From Propionivibrio sp. (lineage in GTDB: Bacteria; Pseudomonadota; Gammaproteobacteria; Burkholderiales; Rhodocyclaceae), in the NCBI RefSeq assembly GCF_017995515.1, contig NZ_JAGOIT010000034.1, positions 1 to 34,055 on the forward strand: a DNA stretch of 34,055 bases, read 5' to 3'. Below are positions 11,401 through 20,523 of the stretch, piece after piece; positions within the stretch are counted from its first letter, which is position 1; each line of letters opens with the position of its first letter. Both the position numbers and the translations under genes were made by a program. The notes beneath the pieces were generated by a model. That model was given only the letters and a program-made list of their open reading frames with translations, had not been told where the DNA came from and made no database searches.

Positions 11401-12936
11401 ATGACCGACTCTCCACCCAGCCCCGTCAGTATTGCTCCGCCCGGCGACGCGTCGGCAACCTTGCGCGCGGTTGAGACCTGGCTCGACCAACCCGATCGGC
11501 CCGGCCTGTTGGAAGAGGTGCCCGCACTGGTCTCGCTCCTGTCGCGGCTGCGGTCATGCCACGCCGACCGCCAGAGCCGCAACATCGCGCTTTCGCGAAT
11601 GGGCGGCCGCATCATCGAAAACTCCGAAAAGCTGCTTGCCGCACTCGCCAGCCTCTCGCCTCCGCCGACCGGAAGGCTGCGACAGCTTGTCCGCGGTATG
11701 CAGAATCTGTTGGCTGCACTTGCCGAAGACCTCGAATCGATGCACGAATACGCGACCGTGCGGTCGCATAAGCCCAGGGAAATCGAGCACACCCTGACTG
11801 TGCAACGAATGCGCGCGCTGTCGCAGCACCTGCTGATCAGCGACCTGACCGCCGCACCCGCAGGAAGCGACATCTGGCAGCAACTGCACCGCACGTACTG
11901 CGACCTTCGCAGGTACGCCATCGGCGCCTCTCCTGATGGCACCGTGTTTCTCGACTGCCACAACATTTACTTTGCCGCCATCCTTCTCGCCTGCGCGCAG
12001 CCGGCCGCATTTACGCCGCGCGAAACCTGGTTTCTTGCGCACTTTCTCGCCCGGCACGTGAACTTGCTTCGAGTTTCCGACAACCAGGAGGACCTATCCG
12101 GCAGATCATTCTGGATCGACCCTGCACGCGACGCTCCTGCCACGCCCTGCGCGCGGAAAGGCGCTCCGGAGACGGGGCAACTCATGAACTTCAGCTGTGA
12201 TCGTTTGGCAACGTTGATAAGGGAACAACTGGCCGCCATACGCTCAGGAGTCCCCCCTGAGCGTATCGGACTCCCTGATTTTGCCGGGACACCGGCAGGG
12301 CGCGGAGCGCTTCACCGTCTCGCAGAATCGCTTGAATCGCCCGGAAAGCGACGCTTCCCGAGGCGGCGCCAACACTATCGCGCGGTGTTGTGCGCAGGAC
12401 TCCAGTCGCTTTGGAATCTATTCAGCCGTAGCGACGAAGTCGACGTTCACTCATCAAGCTGGATGATCGCCAACGAAAGCCCTGACGGCTACTCGATCAT
12501 GCACGTCCACGGAGATACTTCCGGCGTTTCGGTGGGCGACATCGTCGCGCTGAAGCCGGAAACCGGCTGCCAATGGCAGGTGTGCATCATCCGCTGGGGG
12601 CTTTCCGAAAACCAGGAGCATCTCGAATTCGGACTGCAGATTCTGGCGACAGAAGCTATCCCGGCGATGCTCGCCACCCTGCCAGAGCGCGAATCCGGAC
12701 AAGCCAGCACCGGACCACGCCCCGCCCTCATCCTTCCCCGGGTGCCGCCACTACGCCTAGACGAGATGCTCATCACGCCAAGCGGACTCCTCGATGAACG
12801 CCCCGAACAACTCGTCCTCGTCATCGAACAGGGGAATATCGAAGTGCGCGAAGTCAGAAGCACGCGGCTAAACGAACAAAATGGACTGATCGAGGTCTTT
12901 TCGATCGAGCCGGAGCAAGACCCACTCCCCGCCTGA
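11401..12936 (+). CDS. Conserved hypothetical protein with PilZ-like C-terminal motifs
   Basis: A 511-aa protein, apparently cytoplasmic, with no signal peptide or membrane segment. The first 300 residues look mainly helical and match no family I can name. The second half has an arginine cluster R317-R-F-P-R321 (RxxxR) and then N358-E-S-P-D-G363, which fits (D/N)x(S/A)xxG. These are the two c-di-GMP contact motifs of PilZ domains, followed by beta-rich sequence (VSVGDIVALKPE, WQVCIIRWG). Motif spacing of about 37 residues is longer than usual. A c-di-GMP effector role is inference. No clear ribosome-binding site precedes the ATG. A DUF2069 gene follows after 25 bases. Confidence 0.65.
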   Translation: MTDSPPSPVSIAPPGDASATLRAVETWLDQPDRPGLLEEVPALVSLLSRLRSCHADRQSRNIALSRMGGRIIENSEKLLAALASLSPPPTGRLRQLVRGMQNLLAALAEDLESMHEYATVRSHKPREIEHTLTVQRMRALSQHLLISDLTAAPAGSDIWQQLHRTYCDLRRYAIGASPDGTVFLDCHNIYFAAILLACAQPAAFTPRETWFLAHFLARHVNLLRVSDNQEDLSGRSFWIDPARDAPATPCARKGAPETGQLMNFSCDRLATLIREQLAAIRSGVPPERIGLPDFAGTPAGRGALHRLAESLESPGKRRFPRRRQHYRAVLCAGLQSLWNLFSRSDEVDVHSSSWMIANESPDGYSIMHVHGDTSGVSVGDIVALKPETGCQWQVCIIRWGLSENQEHLEFGLQILATEAIPAMLATLPERESGQASTGPRPALILPRVPPLRLDEMLITPSGLLDERPEQLVLVIEQGNIEVREVRSTRLNEQNGLIEVFSIEPEQDPLPA

Positions 12937-12961
12937 CAACCCCGAAGCATCCCGAACGACC

Positions 12962-13297
12962 ATGCCAACCCGACGAACCTGTTACCTGGCAGCGTGCACG
13001 AGCCTTGTCGCGCTGATCTTCCTTTGCCTCGCATGGGAACTCAAGCTAGCCCCGGTCAAGGCCGGCGGCTCATGGCTGGTGCTGAAGAGCCTGCCGCTCT
13101 TGCTGCCGCTGCGTGGAATTCTCCACGGCGACAAATACACCTATCAGTGGTCATCAATGCTGATCATTCTCTATTTCACCGAAGGCGTCATGCGCGTGAC
13201 CGACGCAACGACGACCGCACGGTTGCTCGCTGGAACGGAAATTCTGCTCGCACTGGTATTTTTCTGTTCAGCGATTTGCTTCGTCCGACAGCGATAA
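12962..13297 (+). CDS. DUF2069 membrane protein
   Basis: A 111-aa inner-membrane protein with about four hydrophobic segments (starting near residues 8, 39, 63 and 89). The central WLVLKSLPLLLPLRGILHGDKYTYQWSSM region and the YFTEGVMR motif are typical of the DUF2069 family, whose function is unknown. It is probably co-transcribed with the PilZ-like gene and converges on psd. Confidence 0.75.
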   Translation: MPTRRTCYLAACTSLVALIFLCLAWELKLAPVKAGGSWLVLKSLPLLLPLRGILHGDKYTYQWSSMLIILYFTEGVMRVTDATTTARLLAGTEILLALVFFCSAICFVRQR

Positions 13298-13329
13298 GCG
13301 CCGGACAAGCCGCGGGCAACCAGTCTCGG

Positions 13330-13965
13330 TCAGGACAGCTCTGCCAGCACCGTGCTCGTCGCCTGGACCTTCTCGCCAATGACGACCCTCACCTTGCTAT
13401 CAAGCGGCAGATAAAGATCGACTCGGGAGCCGAAGCGAATGAAGCCGTAACGCTGCCCCGGCGCCAATACCGCACCCGCATCCACATAATTGAGTATCCG
13501 GCGCGCCACAAGGCCGGCAATCTGCACGCACGTGACGTCACGACCATCCTTGGTTCTGAGGTGCAGGGCACAGCGCTCGTTCTCCAGCGACGCCTTGTCG
13601 AGCGCGGCATTCAGGAACGACCCTGGCTTGTACCACTTCTGCTGCACCGTGCTCTCGATCGGCGAGCGATTCGAATGCACGTTGAACACGTTCATGAATA
13701 CACTCACCTTGACCGCGCGGCGATTGAGATAGGGGTCATCCGCCTCCTCGACGACCACGATGCGACCATCCGCAGGCGCAAGCACGCTCTTCGGGCCACC
13801 GGCAACCACCCGCGCCGGATCGCGGAAAAACTGGACGCAGAACAGGAAGACGACCCAGAAGGGCAGCGCCCAAAAGCCGGCGGAAGATGCCAGCACAGCG
13901 AGCACGAACGACGCCGCGATGAACGGCCAGCCTTCTTTGGCGAGGATTGGATGTGGGTAGTTCAT
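13330..13965 (-). CDS. psd: Phosphatidylserine decarboxylase proenzyme
   Basis: This 211-aa enzyme decarboxylates phosphatidylserine to phosphatidylethanolamine. It belongs to the short membrane-anchored class. A hydrophobic N-terminus (about residues 12-47) is followed by [16 protein letters not shown] and [14 protein letters not shown]. The self-cleavage site is [11 protein letters not shown], with G179-S180, where the serine becomes the pyruvoyl group. I chose the ATG at 13965 because AAGGAG lies just upstream; a longer in-frame start at 13983 lacks this. It follows ilvC. pssA and leuA, which commonly come next in Betaproteobacteria, are not present. Confidence 0.92.
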   Translation of the reverse strand: MNYPHPILAKEGWPFIAASFVLAVLASSAGFWALPFWVVFLFCVQFFRDPARVVAGGPKSVLAPADGRIVVVEEADDPYLNRRAVKVSVFMNVFNVHSNRSPIESTVQQKWYKPGSFLNAALDKASLENERCALHLRTKDGRDVTCVQIAGLVARRILNYVDAGAVLAPGQRYGFIRFGSRVDLYLPLDSKVRVVIGEKVQATSTVLAELS

Positions 13966-14037
13966 TTGACTCCTTGATGGCATTTGGGCGGGTCAGGGAA
14001 TGACGCCGCCCAAAGCAGAATCGGGTTATCGACCGAT

Positions 14038-14063
14038 GGGGCCTGCGATGAGACGCAGGCCCC
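14038..14063. terminator. Strong hairpin between ilvC and psd
   Basis: A perfect 10-bp stem GGGGCCTGCG / CGCAGGCCCC encloses a 6-base loop, in the 132-base gap between ilvC and psd. No T-run follows on either strand, so it may attenuate transcription or protect mRNA ends rather than act as a full terminator. Confidence 0.5.
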
Positions 14064-14097
14064 GCGCCAGGCCGTTCCCGTCAAGCAAACAGACTGA

Positions 14098-15153
<1,056 letters not shown>

Positions 15154-15645
15154 TTAAGCCTTGAGAATGCGGTCGCCGCGGCCAATGCCGCTGACGCCGG
15201 TACGGACGGTTTCGAGGATGAGATCCGCTTCGATTGCCTCGATAAAGGAATCGAGCTTGGAACCGCTACCGGTGAGTTCGATGACGTAGGTCGAATCGGT
15301 AACGTCAATGATGCGCCCGCGGTAGATGTCGGCCATGCGCTTCATTTCCTCGCGGTCCTTGCCAGTGGCGCGAACCTTGATGAGCATCAGCTCGCGCTCG
15401 ATATGCGCGGCTTCAGAAAGATCGACGACCTTGACGACGTCGATCAGCTTGTTCAGTTGCTTGGTAATCTGCTCGATGACTTCGTCGCTGCCCGAGGTCA
15501 CGATGGTCAGGCGGGACAACGAGACGTCCTCGGTCGGCGCGACGGTCAGCGTCTCGATATTGTAGCCACGCGCGGAGAACAGGCCGGACACGCGCGACAG
15601 CGCCCCCGCCTCGTTCTCGAGAAGAATTGAAATGATGTGTCGCAT
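15154..15645 (-). CDS. ilvH: Acetolactate synthase, small regulatory subunit
   Basis: A 163-aa subunit with an N-terminal ACT domain (MRHIISILLENEAGALSRVSG, FSARGYNIETLTVAPT) that mediates valine feedback on the catalytic subunit. The C-terminal domain includes GRIIDVTDSTYVIELTGSG. Length matches the IlvH type. It starts 12 bases after the ilvB stop. Confidence 0.97.
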   Translation of the reverse strand: MRHIISILLENEAGALSRVSGLFSARGYNIETLTVAPTEDVSLSRLTIVTSGSDEVIEQITKQLNKLIDVVKVVDLSEAAHIERELMLIKVRATGKDREEMKRMADIYRGRIIDVTDSTYVIELTGSGSKLDSFIEAIEADLILETVRTGVSGIGRGDRILKA

Positions 15646-15657
15646 GTCGTCGTTCCC

Positions 15658-17364
15658 TTACAGATTTTCGTCAGCCAAGACCATCTCGGACAAGCCCTTG
15701 CCCGCCGCAACCATCGGGAAGACGTTCGCTTCCCGCGCGGTGCGGATGTCAAGGAACACCAGATCATCCTTGTGATCAATGAACGCCTTCTTCAAGGCCG
15801 GCTCGACGTCTTCTGGCCTTTCCACGCGGATGCCGACGTGCCCATAGGCTTCGGCGAGCTTCACGAAGTCCGGGATCGAGTCCATGTAGGTCTGCGAATA
15901 ACGGCGGCTGTAGAACATCTCCTGCCACTGGCGCACCATTCCGAGATAGCGGTTATTCAGGTTGATGATCTTGATCGGCAATCCGAACTGCTTAGCCGTC
16001 GAGAGTTCCTGAATGCACATCTGGATCGAACCGTCACCGGTAATGCAGGCCACCTGCTTGTCCGGGTTGGCGAGCGAGGCGCCCATCGCGTAAGGAAGGC
16101 CGACGCCCATCGTTCCCAAGCCGCCGGAATTGAGCCAGCGACGCGGTTTGTTGAACTTGTAGTACTGCGCCGCCCACATCTGATGCTGCCCCACATCCGA
16201 CGTAATGATCGCGTCGCCGCCGGTGACTTCCCACAACTTCTCGATGACGAACTGCGGCATGATCACGTCCTTCATCGTGTACTTCATGCATTGGCAGGCG
16301 CGCCATTCCTCGATCTGCTGCCACCAGCCGCTGATATCGACCTTGGCAGTCTCCGCCTCAAGCAGTTTGATCATGTCATCGAGCACGTCGGCAACATTGC
16401 CGACGATCGGCACATCGACGCGAACACGCTTCGAAATCGACGAAGGATCAATGTCCACATGAATGATCTTGCGCGGAATCGAGGCGAAATCCTCGGGATT
16501 GCCGACCACCCGGTCGTCAAAACGCGCACCGATGGCAAACAGCACGTCGCAATGCTGCATGCCCATGTTGGCCTCGACGGCGCCGTGCATACCGGGCATG
16601 CCGAGAAATTGCGGATCGGTCGCCGGATAGGCACCCAAGCCCATCAGCGTATTTGTAATAGGAAAACCGAGGAGGCGCGTGAGTTTGGTGAGCTGCTCCG
16701 ATGCATTCGAGAGCACCACGCCGCCGCCGGTATAGATCATCGGGCGCTTGGCGCTCAGCAGCAACTGAACGGCCTTCTTGATCTGGCCCTGGTGCCCCTT
16801 GACGACGGGGTTGTACGACCGCATATGGACTTCGGCCGGGTACTCGAACTTGCACTTTGCAGCAGTGATGTCCTTGGGGATATCGACCACGACCGGCCCA
16901 GGACGACCGGTGCTGGCGATGTAGAACGCCTTCTTGATGGTCGAAGCAATGTCGCGCACGTCGCGGACGAGGAAGTTGTGCTTCACGCAGGCACGCGTGA
17001 TGCCCACGGTATCGCACTCCTGGAAGGCATCCTGCCCGATGTAGGAGGTCGGCACCTGCCCCGAAATCACAACCAGCGGAATCGAATCCATATAGGCGGT
17101 TGCAATGCCGGTCACCGCGTTGGTCGCACCGGGCCCCGAGGTAACCAGGGCAACGCCCACGCTGTTCGAGGAACGCGACAACGCATCAGCGGCGTGCACG
17201 GCGGCTTGTTCATGGCGAACCAGGATGTGCTTGATCTTGTCCTGTTTGAACAGTTCATCGTAGATATGGAGAACCGACCCGCCGGGATAGCCGAATACAT
17301 ACTCGACCTTTTCTTCCTGCAGGCACCTGATTACAATCTCCGCACCAGTCATCATGGTCATCAT
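15658..17364 (-). CDS. ilvB: Acetolactate synthase, large catalytic subunit
   Basis: A thiamine-diphosphate and FAD-dependent enzyme making acetolactate or acetohydroxybutyrate, the first common step of branched-chain amino-acid synthesis. Visible motifs are VFGYPGGSVLHIYDEL, HEQAAVHAADA with the catalytic glutamate, GPVVVDIPKDI, and the ThDP-binding ITGDGSIQMCIQELSTA with INLNNRYLGMVRQWQ. I chose the ATG at 17364 (568 aa) with AAGG upstream. Two in-frame ATGs follow closely, and a TTG at 17382 is possible, so the exact start is uncertain by a few residues. It heads the minus-strand operon. Confidence 0.96.
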   Translation of the reverse strand: MMTMMTGAEIVIRCLQEEKVEYVFGYPGGSVLHIYDELFKQDKIKHILVRHEQAAVHAADALSRSSNSVGVALVTSGPGATNAVTGIATAYMDSIPLVVISGQVPTSYIGQDAFQECDTVGITRACVKHNFLVRDVRDIASTIKKAFYIASTGRPGPVVVDIPKDITAAKCKFEYPAEVHMRSYNPVVKGHQGQIKKAVQLLLSAKRPMIYTGGGVVLSNASEQLTKLTRLLGFPITNTLMGLGAYPATDPQFLGMPGMHGAVEANMGMQHCDVLFAIGARFDDRVVGNPEDFASIPRKIIHVDIDPSSISKRVRVDVPIVGNVADVLDDMIKLLEAETAKVDISGWWQQIEEWRACQCMKYTMKDVIMPQFVIEKLWEVTGGDAIITSDVGQHQMWAAQYYKFNKPRRWLNSGGLGTMGVGLPYAMGASLANPDKQVACITGDGSIQMCIQELSTAKQFGLPIKIINLNNRYLGMVRQWQEMFYSRRYSQTYMDSIPDFVKLAEAYGHVGIRVERPEDVEPALKKAFIDHKDDLVFLDIRTAREANVFPMVAAGKGLSEMVLADENL

Positions 17365-17402
17365 CGCCGCCTTACCAAGCAAAATGCTCGAAAAAGCGTG
17401 TA

Positions 17403-17431
17403 ACGTTAAGGCCTAGACCACAATTGGTCAA
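17403..17431 (-). promoter_or_regulatory. Candidate promoter of the ilv operon
   Basis: On the minus strand TTGACC (17431-17426) is followed after 17 bases by TAACGT (17408-17403). A short inverted repeat, GACCA-CAAT-TGGTC (17417-17430), overlaps the -35 region and could be an operator. The -10 match is weak. No clear attenuator leader peptide was seen in this 130-base gap. Confidence 0.35.
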
Positions 17432-17497
17432 GACTGAAGCCTGAGCCGCTCATTACCAAGGGATATTTCCATCCCGATACCACCAAGGAATTTCACT

Positions 17498-18061
17498 CTG
17501 GCTAGCCAACGCGAACTGTCGGATTTTCTCGCGACATCGGAGCGTCGTGCTTTCAAGCAGGCGATGTTTGCCGTGCGCAACGAAGAGTCGGCGCTTGATA
17601 TCGTTCAAGACTCGATGATGAAGCTCGCCGAAAAGTACGGTGACAGGCCGGCCGAAGAATTTCCGATGCTGTTCCAGCGCATCATCCAGAATACGATCCG
17701 GGACTACTATCGGCGCAGCAAGGTGCGCTCACTCTGGACCACGCTTCTGTCGTCCTTCACGTCCGACGAAGACGAAACCCGTGACCCTCTGGAAACATTG
17801 GAGGCAGAATCCGAGTCCTTTACCCCGAACACCCCAGACAGCCAACTGCAGCAAGCCCAGGTTCTCAACATCATTGAAGAAGAAATAAAATCCCTGCCGA
17901 CGCGTCAACGGGAAGCGTTTCTTATGCGTTACTGGGAGGACATGGATGTCGCCGAAACGGCTTCCGCGATGGGTTGTTCGGAGGGCAGCGTGAAAACGCA
18001 TTGCTCCCGCGCAACCCACACGCTCGCCGCCGCACTGAAAAGCAAGGGAATTACGTTATGA
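17498..18061 (+). CDS. ECF-like RNA polymerase sigma factor
   Basis: A sigma-70-family factor. Region 2 includes ALDIVQDSMMKLAEKYG and FPMLFQRIIQNTIRDYYRR. An acidic linker follows, then region 4 with LPTRQREAFLMRYWEDMDVAETASAMGCSEGSVKTHCSRA, a helix-turn-helix. The first ATG in frame is at 17564, but the reading frame continues upstream with plausible sigma sequence (QRELSDF, ERRAFKQA). No ATG, GTG or TTG lies in that extension. CTG at 17498 with AAGGAA at 17485-17490 is the best start, giving 187 aa; 17564 would give 165 aa. The stop overlaps the DUF3619 start as ATGA. Confidence 0.8.
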   Translation: MASQRELSDFLATSERRAFKQAMFAVRNEESALDIVQDSMMKLAEKYGDRPAEEFPMLFQRIIQNTIRDYYRRSKVRSLWTTLLSSFTSDEDETRDPLETLEAESESFTPNTPDSQLQQAQVLNIIEEEIKSLPTRQREAFLMRYWEDMDVAETASAMGCSEGSVKTHCSRATHTLAAALKSKGITL

Positions 18062-18435
18062 ACGAGCAACATTTCGCCTACAAGGTCAGACAGCACCTCA
18101 ATCGCGGGCTGCACGATTTGCCGGCCACGACCACGGATCGACTGGCCGCCGCCCGTACAGCCGCGCTAGGAATACAAAAGCAAACGGTCAATCAGACGAT
18201 CCTTGCAGCGGCAGGAACCTTCGTTCAGCATCGTCTCGAAAATCTGCGCGTTCGACAACTGCTGACAACGCTTGCGCTGGCCTGCTGCGTCCTCTCCTCG
18301 GCGTTCTGGCTGGCAGACATGCGCATTTCAGAGCAAGGCGAGATCGATAGCGAACTCCTTTCTGACGAACTCCCGATAGGTGCATTCACCGACAAAGGCT
18401 TTGCCGCATGGCTAGATCCCGCCTCCCAGGATTAG
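18058..18435 (+). CDS. DUF3619 protein, putative anti-sigma-like membrane protein
   Basis: A 125-aa protein with a cytoplasmic N-terminus (FAYKVRQHLNRGLHDLP; RLAAARTAAL), one membrane helix at about residues 68-86 (LLTTLALACCVLSSAFWLAD), and a short acidic outer part ending FAAWLDPASQD. Position directly behind a sigma gene with a 4-base overlap and single-pass topology suggest an anti-sigma role. This is inference; the family has no established function. Confidence 0.7.
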   Translation: MNEQHFAYKVRQHLNRGLHDLPATTTDRLAAARTAALGIQKQTVNQTILAAAGTFVQHRLENLRVRQLLTTLALACCVLSSAFWLADMRISEQGEIDSELLSDELPIGAFTDKGFAAWLDPASQD

Positions 18436-19031
18436 TTCTCGCATTCTTCCTTGCTACCACGGGCTGGGCAGCCACGCCCAGCCCGTCGCTTATTGTCACG
18501 CCGGAGCAACCCAAATGGAGCGAGCTGACGGTACAACAGAAGACCGTACTGGCCCCACTCGCCGATGACTGGGATTCGCTTGAATACCACCGCCAGAAAA
18601 AATGGCTTGGTATCGTTGCCCGTTTCCCCGCAATGACACCAAAGGAACAACGACGCATCCAGATTCAGATGCAGGGCTGGGGCAAGCTGACGGACGATGA
18701 GCGGCAAGAGGCTCGCGAGAAGTACATTTCGACCAAACAACTGCCAATTGAGAAAAAGCAGGAGCTCAAGAAGAAGTGGGAAGAGTATTCCAGCCTGTCG
18801 GAGGAAGAGCGCTCCCGACTGAGAGAGCGGGCGATGCAGTTTGTAAACAAATCCGCAGGCAGCAAGCCGGCAACACCGCCGGTCGCACCTCCGCCAGGCA
18901 CTGAAACCGCACCGCCAATGCAAGCGGACGCGCCTGCCCCTCCGCCAGACGTACCCGCACCTCCGGAAGCGCCGATGACGGCGGAACTACCACCGCCACT
19001 TCCTCCAGCCCCACCGGATGCGCCGCTCTGA
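18408..19031 (+). CDS. DUF3106 exported protein with proline-rich tail
   Basis: A 207-aa protein with a probable signal peptide (RSRLPGLVLAFFLATTGWAA, cleavage near residue 22). The DUF3106 region follows (WSELTVQQKTVLAPLADDW, KKWLGIVARFPAMTPKEQ, RIQIQMQGWGKLTDDERQ), rich in charged helices. The last 55 residues are proline and alanine rich, which could span periplasm or bind a partner. Its start lies 28 bases inside the DUF3619 gene and its end overlaps the RDD gene by 14 bases, so the four genes form one translationally coupled unit. Function unknown. Confidence 0.75.
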   Translation: MARSRLPGLVLAFFLATTGWAATPSPSLIVTPEQPKWSELTVQQKTVLAPLADDWDSLEYHRQKKWLGIVARFPAMTPKEQRRIQIQMQGWGKLTDDERQEAREKYISTKQLPIEKKQELKKKWEEYSSLSEEERSRLRERAMQFVNKSAGSKPATPPVAPPPGTETAPPMQADAPAPPPDVPAPPEAPMTAELPPPLPPAPPDAPL

Positions 19032-19446
19032 AAACCTGTCCCCGCCGGGTGTACTGCGCCGGCTCGCCTGCATGAGCTATGAGGCGATCATTCTGGTGGC
19101 CGTGGTACTGCTGGGATTATTGCTACCGCAGGCGCTGCTCGGCGCCCTCGCCCATCGCGCAGCATCGGCGACAACACTTTGGGCCCACTTCTTCACCCTC
19201 CTGCTCGTCTATTTCTGCTGGTTCTGGACACACGGCGGCCAGACGCTGCCCATGAAAACATGGCGAATCCGTCTGATTTCAGCAGACGGCCCAGCCATTC
19301 GCCCGGCGCAGGCGTTGCTACGCTATCTCCTGTGTTGGCCGAGCCTGCTTTTTCTTGGCGTCGGGATACTCTGGGCCTACCTGGATCGCGACGGGCAATT
19401 CCTCCACGACCGGCTCGCCGGAACCCGCCTGGCCATCGCGAACTGA
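19018..19446 (+). CDS. RDD-family membrane protein
   Basis: A 142-aa inner-membrane protein. It has the RDD hallmarks: an N-terminal R/L-R-R-L-A motif (VLRRLACMSYEAIILVA), a middle helix pair around WAHFFTLLLVYFCWFW, the TLPMKTWRIRL segment, and a C-terminal DRDGQFLHDRLAGTRLA. Three membrane helices are likely. The substrate or role is unknown. It is the last gene of the sigma-DUF3619-DUF3106 unit and converges on lptG with 3 bases between stops. Confidence 0.85.
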   Translation: MRRSENLSPPGVLRRLACMSYEAIILVAVVLLGLLLPQALLGALAHRAASATTLWAHFFTLLLVYFCWFWTHGGQTLPMKTWRIRLISADGPAIRPAQALLRYLLCWPSLLFLGVGILWAYLDRDGQFLHDRLAGTRLAIAN

Positions 19447-19449
19447 AGA

Positions 19450-20523
19450 TCAGCGCCGCTCCACCCACCAGATCATCCCTGCTGCGGCAAGCATGAACAA
19501 CGCCGAAGGCGAAATGGCGCTGATGATCGGCGACCAGCTGTTGATCGCGCCGAGGTTCGAAAAGAGGCCGTTGAGCATGTGGAAAAACACGCCGATCATG
19601 ACCCCGGAGAACATTTTCAGGCTGCCGCCGCTGATCCGGTTGTGCGTATAACCAAAGGGCAACGCCAGCGCTACCATGACGAGGGCTGCGAGCGGATAGA
19701 TCACCTTCTTCCACAAGGCGATGTCGTAGCGCTGCGTCTTCTGGTTGTTTTCTTCCAGGTGTTTGATATAGGTCGATAGGTGCAGCAGCGACATGCGCTC
19801 GGGCGAAACCATGAGCACCGAAAGAATGTCCGGATTGAGCGCCGAACGCCATTCCATGTCGGGCATCCTGATGATCTCCGACTTGTCGCCATGCAGTTTC
19901 GTTTGCACTACGCCGGTCAAACGCCAACTCGCCGGCGGCAAGTAAGCGCCCTCGGCAGCCTCGGTGACCGTGCGCAGATTTGCGCTCTCGTCGAAGTCAT
20001 AGACACGAACGCCCTTGAGCCGGGTATCGGGCAGCACGGTCTGGACGTTGATGAAACGCCGTTCGTCCTTGACCCAGAAACCGCTGCGCAGATCTTTGCC
20101 CACGGCTTTTCCCTTCGCTGTCAGCCGCAACTGCTGCGCCATTCGCTCACAAGGCGGCGCGATCACTTCGCCGACGACAAAGGTGAGCAGCGCTATAGCC
20201 GCCGCAACCTGAAAGAGCCCGAGCAACAGGTTTGTCGTAGACATCCCCGAAGAGCGCAACACGGTGATCTCGGAATGCCGCGCCAGCGCCGACAGGGCGT
20301 AAAGCGCGCCGATGAGGACAGCGACCGGCATCAGTTCATACACCCGGCCCGGCATTTCGAGGACAACGAAGGCCATCGCGTGGTGCAGTTGATAGCCCGC
20401 CTGCCCGACGCTCTTGACCTCGGTGATCATGTCGAAGAAGCTGAACAGCGCGAGAAACCCGGCGAGCACCAGGAGGACCGCAGCCGAAACCTCGCGCGCA
20501 ATGTAGCGACGATAGATCTTCAT
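19450..20523 (-). CDS. lptG: LPS export ABC transporter permease LptG
   Basis: A 357-aa inner-membrane permease. With LptF and LptB2 it extracts LPS from the inner membrane and delivers it to LptC. It has N-terminal helices (MKIYRRYIAREVSAAVLLVLAG), a cytoplasmic coupling region (YELMPVAVLIGALYALSALA, SEITVLRSSGMS), a periplasmic beta-jellyroll in the middle, and three C-terminal helices (VIYPLAALVMVALALPFGY). I chose the ATG at 20523 because it overlaps the lptF stop as ATGA and matches the family start. Confidence 0.95.
   Translation of the reverse strand: MKIYRRYIAREVSAAVLLVLAGFLALFSFFDMITEVKSVGQAGYQLHHAMAFVVLEMPGRVYELMPVAVLIGALYALSALARHSEITVLRSSGMSTTNLLLGLFQVAAAIALLTFVVGEVIAPPCERMAQQLRLTAKGKAVGKDLRSGFWVKDERRFINVQTVLPDTRLKGVRVYDFDESANLRTVTEAAEGAYLPPASWRLTGVVQTKLHGDKSEIIRMPDMEWRSALNPDILSVLMVSPERMSLLHLSTYIKHLEENNQKTQRYDIALWKKVIYPLAALVMVALALPFGYTHNRISGGSLKMFSGVMIGVFFHMLNGLFSNLGAINSWSPIISAISPSALFMLAAAGMIWWVERR

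Noticed and set aside
15637-17403. Open frame antisense to ilvB (about 588 codons)
   Set aside because: ilvB is unambiguous on the other strand; the antisense product is histidine- and arginine-rich without motifs.
17403-17497. Attenuator leader peptide before ilvB
   Set aside because: No short frame rich in leucine, valine or isoleucine codons with following alternative hairpins could be found on the minus strand.
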